Of a stretch of DNA of 64,000 nucleotides, positions 59,318 through 64,000 are shown piece by piece; positions within the stretch are counted from its first letter, which is position 1; every line of letters starts with the position of its first letter. A program made the position numbers and the translations under genes. The DNA comes from Rhizoclosmatium globosum. Its lineage: Eukaryota > Chytridiomycota > Chytridiomycetes > Chytridiales > Chytriomycetaceae. The notes beneath the pieces are model-generated. The model was not told the origin of the DNA. It saw nothing but the letters and a program-made list of their open reading frames with translations, and ran no database searches. The stretch spans positions 310,001-374,000 of the forward strand of contig MCGO01000024.1 in assembly GCA_002104985.1 (NCBI GenBank), given 5' to 3'.

Positions 59318-60486
59318 TTATTCTTCTGCCACAGGAGAAGGGAACCACGAGGGAGGGAATGCTCGCACACGTAATCCCTTTGCATCAGACAACACCAAAT
59401 CCGTTTCAGGACTGAATCCAGAATGCTCCAAGCGTACCAAGGCCAATCCGATATTGTGCACACCACTACAAAACTTTCCAACTTCACGTTTACTGAGAGT
59501 TCCATCAGACTTTGTAAGCGCACGAATATCTGTTGTGGACGCTGGAAGAGGTTCTGAAAAAGATGTATCCAGCGACAATTGAGTTGGCACACTATGCATG
59601 AAATGAGAAACAATGAACGGATTGTATGCAGACCACAGCACTTACTCGTCACCTTCACGATAGATTTGGACAGGCACAATTCTCTTCCTCGTCACACCAA
59701 TGTGGTAAGTTCTGATGGTGAGTTCTTGTCCAAGATAGCACCCCTTCCTGAAATCCACACCGCCCATCAGATCAAAGTTGGATTCCAATGGTAATGAGAC
59801 GTTGGGGAAAATATCGTCCATTCCTTCCGGAATACCATTTAAAATCCGGTGGATTTTGTATTCGAGTTCTGACGCCTCAGCGAAAGTTGACGGCAGGCTT
59901 GCTAAGTTGATATCATGATAATTGATAAGGTGTTTTGGTGCAACATGCAGAAACACACACCTTTCGCAGATGCAGGAAGCAAGTATCGCACGCCGAGATC
60001 AGGATGTCTGGGATCCTTCAATCCAATTTCAAATGCACGATCACGGGGTACCACGGAACCAACAGGAAGACTCTTTGCACCATCACCTCGCGGCACAAAA
60101 CGAGACCAGAGACCCGCGGCCTGAGGACCCCATGCCTGATGCACCTGATACTCATTCGAAACATCGTCAAGTGAGATCTTTGCTCTGAGCGCATACTTTT
60201 TGAGGTGTTTGAGCAATGGTTCGGCAGCCCGAGCATCAACATCAATCAGGAACTCCGCCTCCTTCCCTGCAATCTGAGAAGCATTTCGAGGATGAACGAA
60301 TGCATCAGCGATGACACGACCCGGTGCTGTCAGAAAGGCCGCGAAGAGCCCGTCGCCGCCACGCTCGATCTTTGCAATTTGATTTGTCATCAGGCCCTGG
60401 AGGAACTTGGCTGCGTCTGCTCCGGCAACTCGGACAACGCCGCGTTGAAGTCGCGCGAACGAGTTGGCGGTGTTCAAGGTGGACAT
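59318..60486 (-). CDS. IBA57/CAF17-like folate-binding Fe-S assembly factor
   Basis: IBA57 works with ISA1/ISA2 in mitochondria to make [4Fe-4S] clusters, for example for aconitase, lipoyl synthase and radical-SAM enzymes. Signature [20 protein letters not shown] (about 59710-59765) is the conserved K-G-C-Y-x-G-Q-E motif with its Cys. N-terminus [20 protein letters not shown] then [14 protein letters not shown], typical of the YgfZ/GcvT family. Introns lie near 59890-59960 and 59570-59640, and the stop is at 59318-59320 (AEE end). A clear mitochondrial presequence is not obvious, although the start region has Arg/Ser and an Ala-rich helix. Divergent from the Myb-like gene with 140 bp between starts. 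Confidence 0.87.
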
Positions 60487-60626
60487 TTGGTTTTGGCGCA
60501 ACAACAAAAACGATGCTGCATTTGGCTTCACTTCGAGCTCAATTTGGCCGCGATGCAAATGCTGGAAATGCTGGCGATTCGTCAACGGCTGAATCTAGCA
60601 GGAACCCTAGTCCTACGCTGCATTTG

Positions 60627-61425
60627 ATGTCTCGGGACTCTCCGTCTCTATGGTTGGCCTTGAATTGAACAACTCCGTCAGAGTACTCACAATATAGCCT
60701 TTCGCCCATGAAGGAACACATCCGTCAACCAAGGCTGGTCAACGCCTGAGGAAGATATACTTGTCAAAGCAATCATGAAATTTGGTGTTGGAAACTGGCG
60801 TGCTATTCTCGACTCGGGTTGTTTGCCTGGAAAGAATCCAGCCCAGATGTATCTTCAAACTCAGAGAGTACTGGGGCAGCAAAGTATATCAGAGTTTACC
60901 GGCCTACATGTGGATATTAGGGCGATTGGGATCATCAACAAGAGTCGAACAGATGTTGTCCGAAAGAATAGGCTGATAACCAACGCTGGAGGTAACGTTC
61001 CAGCTTATCATCATTCTTGGAAACTCAAACTCATTTTATAGGAAAACTAACACGTGAAGAGCTTATCAAGAAATTAAAACAAAACAAAGAAAAGTGAGTT
61101 TATTATTTGTGGTAAGTATATGCAGCTTTTCAACTACTTTTGTAGATACGAAGTCCCGGAACAAGTTTGGTCGACTATCGAGTTGCCGAATCAAGACTCG
61201 ATTACCAAGCTCATAATGGAAAAGCGTTTTTTACTGAGTACTTTAGAGGCTGAAGTTGCTCAAGTTCGAGAGCAGATTATGGAAGTCAGGGTGAGATTGT
61301 TGTTTGATGCATGTTTTATTTATGAATACTCTTCGTAGGAGGCCATTGCACAAGAGTCAGCCGTAGAAACTTCAGCCAAAAGGAGGAAAAAGGATAGTCT
61401 ATTTTCAAACCAGTACGCGGAATAA
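60627..61425 (+). CDS. Myb/SANT-domain protein with C-terminal helix
   Basis: Putative DNA- or histone-tail-binding protein. Exon 1 (MSRDSPSLW, ATG 60627) joins via a 61-bp intron (GTTGGC..ATGAAG) to a SANT/Myb helix-turn-helix: WSTPEEDILVKAIMKFGVGN and LPGKNPAQMYLQTQRVLG. It continues with LHVDIRAIGIINKSRTDVVR and LTREELIKKLKQNKEKYE, and a helical coil (LLSTLEAEVAQVREQIMEVR) before a basic tail, stop 61423-61425. The single Trp-spaced repeat followed by this basic/helical region recalls small fungal SANT proteins; I cannot name an orthologue. Only 17 bp separate its stop from that of the convergent transporter gene. Confidence 0.7.
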
Positions 61426-61442
61426 AAGAATCAATACCATCA

Positions 61443-62992
61443 TCAAACGTCAGTTGGGCGTCGGACCTTGAAGCCTCCTCTCATCGCATTCAACACCAGC
61501 AAAACACAGATAGAAGCCATACATCCAAACAATGTCGCTTTGAAAGCGCTTGCAAAACACTTGGTTCCCCGACACTCTGATTTCCCTCCTCTGGCAGAAT
61601 CCAAGTACATACCAAACACCAGGTTGCATAAGTGCCCACCCAAAGCTGGGCCCACTGTACCAACCCCAGTTTGACCCAAACTTCTCAACTCCGAACCAAC
61701 GGCTAACAATCGCCGGTGCCGCCGAGAATATACCACCATATCCCATTCCCAACAAAAGAGTAACAGGAATCAGTCCAGTAACGGCGTCTCCAGTCAATGT
61801 AAAGAGTGCTGTCGACAATGCCAACACGATCAACAATCCCCCAGCAAGCATTCCAACCAGCCTGGTAAGCTTGAAGCGAGTCATTAAGATATCCGATGCT
61901 AGACCCGTAGAAATGCGTCCCGCACAGTTACAGATTGATAACAAGCTTACGTGAAGTCGTTGGGTGGCTTGAATGTCAGACGGAATCGTTTTCGCAGAAC
62001 TGAGCGCAATCACAATTGCTCCGACATTATTAATGTACATGAGTCCTGTTCCGGAAAGAAGGATGAAGGCTCCGAAAAGGAGCCAGGCGTCTCTTTGGGA
62101 GAATAAGGAGGGTTCAGTTGGAGCCAATGGTGGAGGAGGTACGTCTAGAAGCTGAGATAATTCCGTATTTGGTGGTGGAAGGGCTTCCTCTCGTCGTCAG
62201 AAGTGTCGTCGTCATTGACAGTCGATGCAGTAGACAACTCTCTCAGCGCCCGTCTCCTCAAGGCCGCGGAACAATCATGCAAATATCCGGCTCCAATAGT
62301 AGTCACAGAGCCAGTGACAATACCCACAAATAACAGGAACCCAAAGATATCTACAGTTTGAGTTCCATCCGGTCCCATAACAATAAAGAATCGCTGAAGC
62401 TGAGAAAACAGGAAGGCAGAGAGCCCAAACAAGCAACCGGAACTCCAACAGCGAATCCGTGTTCCCGCTGATCAAAGTTCTTGACGGTTGTCGCAAGTGC
62501 GCTATTGAACACCCCTGAATTGCCCAACCCAACACAACCATATGCAAGACCGAGCGCCCAATCAGGAAACGAGGCAGATGAGTATCCCCATGCAAGAGAT
62601 AGATAGCCTGTCAGCAGCAGGAGACCCTGTCAAAAAAAGGGAGGGTTGAGCTGTCAATATGAAACAACACCCATAACGATCCCGCCAATTTCCACACTTA
62701 CGGCAACACGACAGAGCATCCGCCGGTCATGTGTATCGCTTAGACGGCCCCAACGGGTCCTGATAGATACTGTCCAAATCCACCGCAGGATGCGATTCCG
62801 TTAAGAGCCGTTTGGGACAATCCCCGCTTCTGTTTCAGACCTTGGGCATAGGCTGAAAAGAGGTATAATGTACCAGCGCACGCCTTCAATGGAGTTAGTT
62901 TACATGGCAGTGCGGTTCGATCACTCTTACCATGCATGCAGTGAGGCAGCAAAGGCAGTGTTACGCTTTCTCTTGGACAAGGACGCCACCAT
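61443..62992 (-). CDS. Mch1-type MFS transporter
   Basis: Major-facilitator membrane transporter of the fungal Mch1 (monocarboxylate-permease-like) group, vacuolar in yeast, substrate unproven. Family strings: AGTLYLFSAYAQGLKQKRGL, LNGIASCGGFGQYLSGPV (TM1-TM2), DIFGFLLFVGIVTGSVTTIG, RDAWLLFGAFILLSGTGLMY, NNVGAIVIALS and CNCAGRISTGLASDILMTRF. Three frame changes are needed: near 62753 (an added base in GTTGGGG restores the VWGRLSDTHDRR motif), near 61660 (restoring VGPALGGHLCNLVFGMYLD) and at the first exon junction (about 62870-62930). The C-terminal frame ends GFKVRRPTDV with the stop at 61443-61445. The start at 62992 is tentative. Confidence 0.75.
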
Positions 62993-63061
62993 TATCGCAA
63001 ATTTGTGGAATCTCAATTGCGTCTTTCTCTTTCTTGGAACAAACACTCAAAAATGAATTCA

Positions 63062-64000
<939 letters not shown>

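Overview
This is eukaryotic DNA, most likely from an early-diverging (possibly zoosporic) fungus or a close relative. The genes are split by many short spliceosomal introns (mostly 40-100 bp, with GT..AG ends and CTAAC/CTGAC-like branch points). The gene content is that of an opisthokont, with fungal flavours: an Mch1-type MFS transporter, Tom22, Vps2, Prp46, Mad1, a UVRAG/Vps38-type PI3K subunit, THADA/Trm732, a Frizzled-like receptor and a very large coiled-coil gene. There is no operon structure. The host-gene part is very compact: neighbouring genes lie 10-180 bp apart and several divergent pairs share tiny promoters.

Layout. 0-3.5 kb: 3' end of a coiled-coil gene, a small coiled-coil protein, a U1A/U2B''-type snRNP protein and, divergently, Vps2 (ESCRT-III), whose start codon appears to be split by an intron. 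3.6-7.9 kb: a P-type cation pump. 8-15.3 kb: an unknown coiled-coil gene, Prp46/PLRG1 (spliceosome), a CLASRP/SWAP-like splicing regulator, ribonucleotide reductase small subunit, a divergent G-protein alpha subunit and Tom22. 15.4-24.5 kb: one very large, intron-rich coiled-coil gene that I cannot name with confidence. 24.5-36.9 kb: an accessory island with an AT-rich gap, degenerate sequence, a DIRS-like tyrosine-recombinase retrotransposon, a broken Tc1/mariner-type transposase and several orphan ORFs. 36.9-64 kb: THADA, Hsp110 (Sse1), a long-chain-base-phosphate phosphatase, Hikeshi, a Frizzled/Smoothened-like receptor, POLD4, UVRAG, Mad1, a D-2-hydroxyacid dehydrogenase, IBA57, a Myb/SANT protein, Mch1 and the C-terminal part of a MYST acetyltransferase (cut by the window edge).

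Themes: RNA processing (U2B'', Prp46, CLASRP), genome maintenance and cell cycle (RNR2, POLD4, Mad1, MYST), membrane trafficking (Vps2, UVRAG), the Hsp70 network (Hsp110 and Hikeshi 2 kb apart) and G-protein signalling (G-alpha, Frizzled-like receptor).

Caution: many genes, including essential ones, carry apparent single-base frameshifts, nearly all repairable by adding one base. I read these mainly as assembly or base-calling indels. Exon ends below are from reading, not from transcripts.
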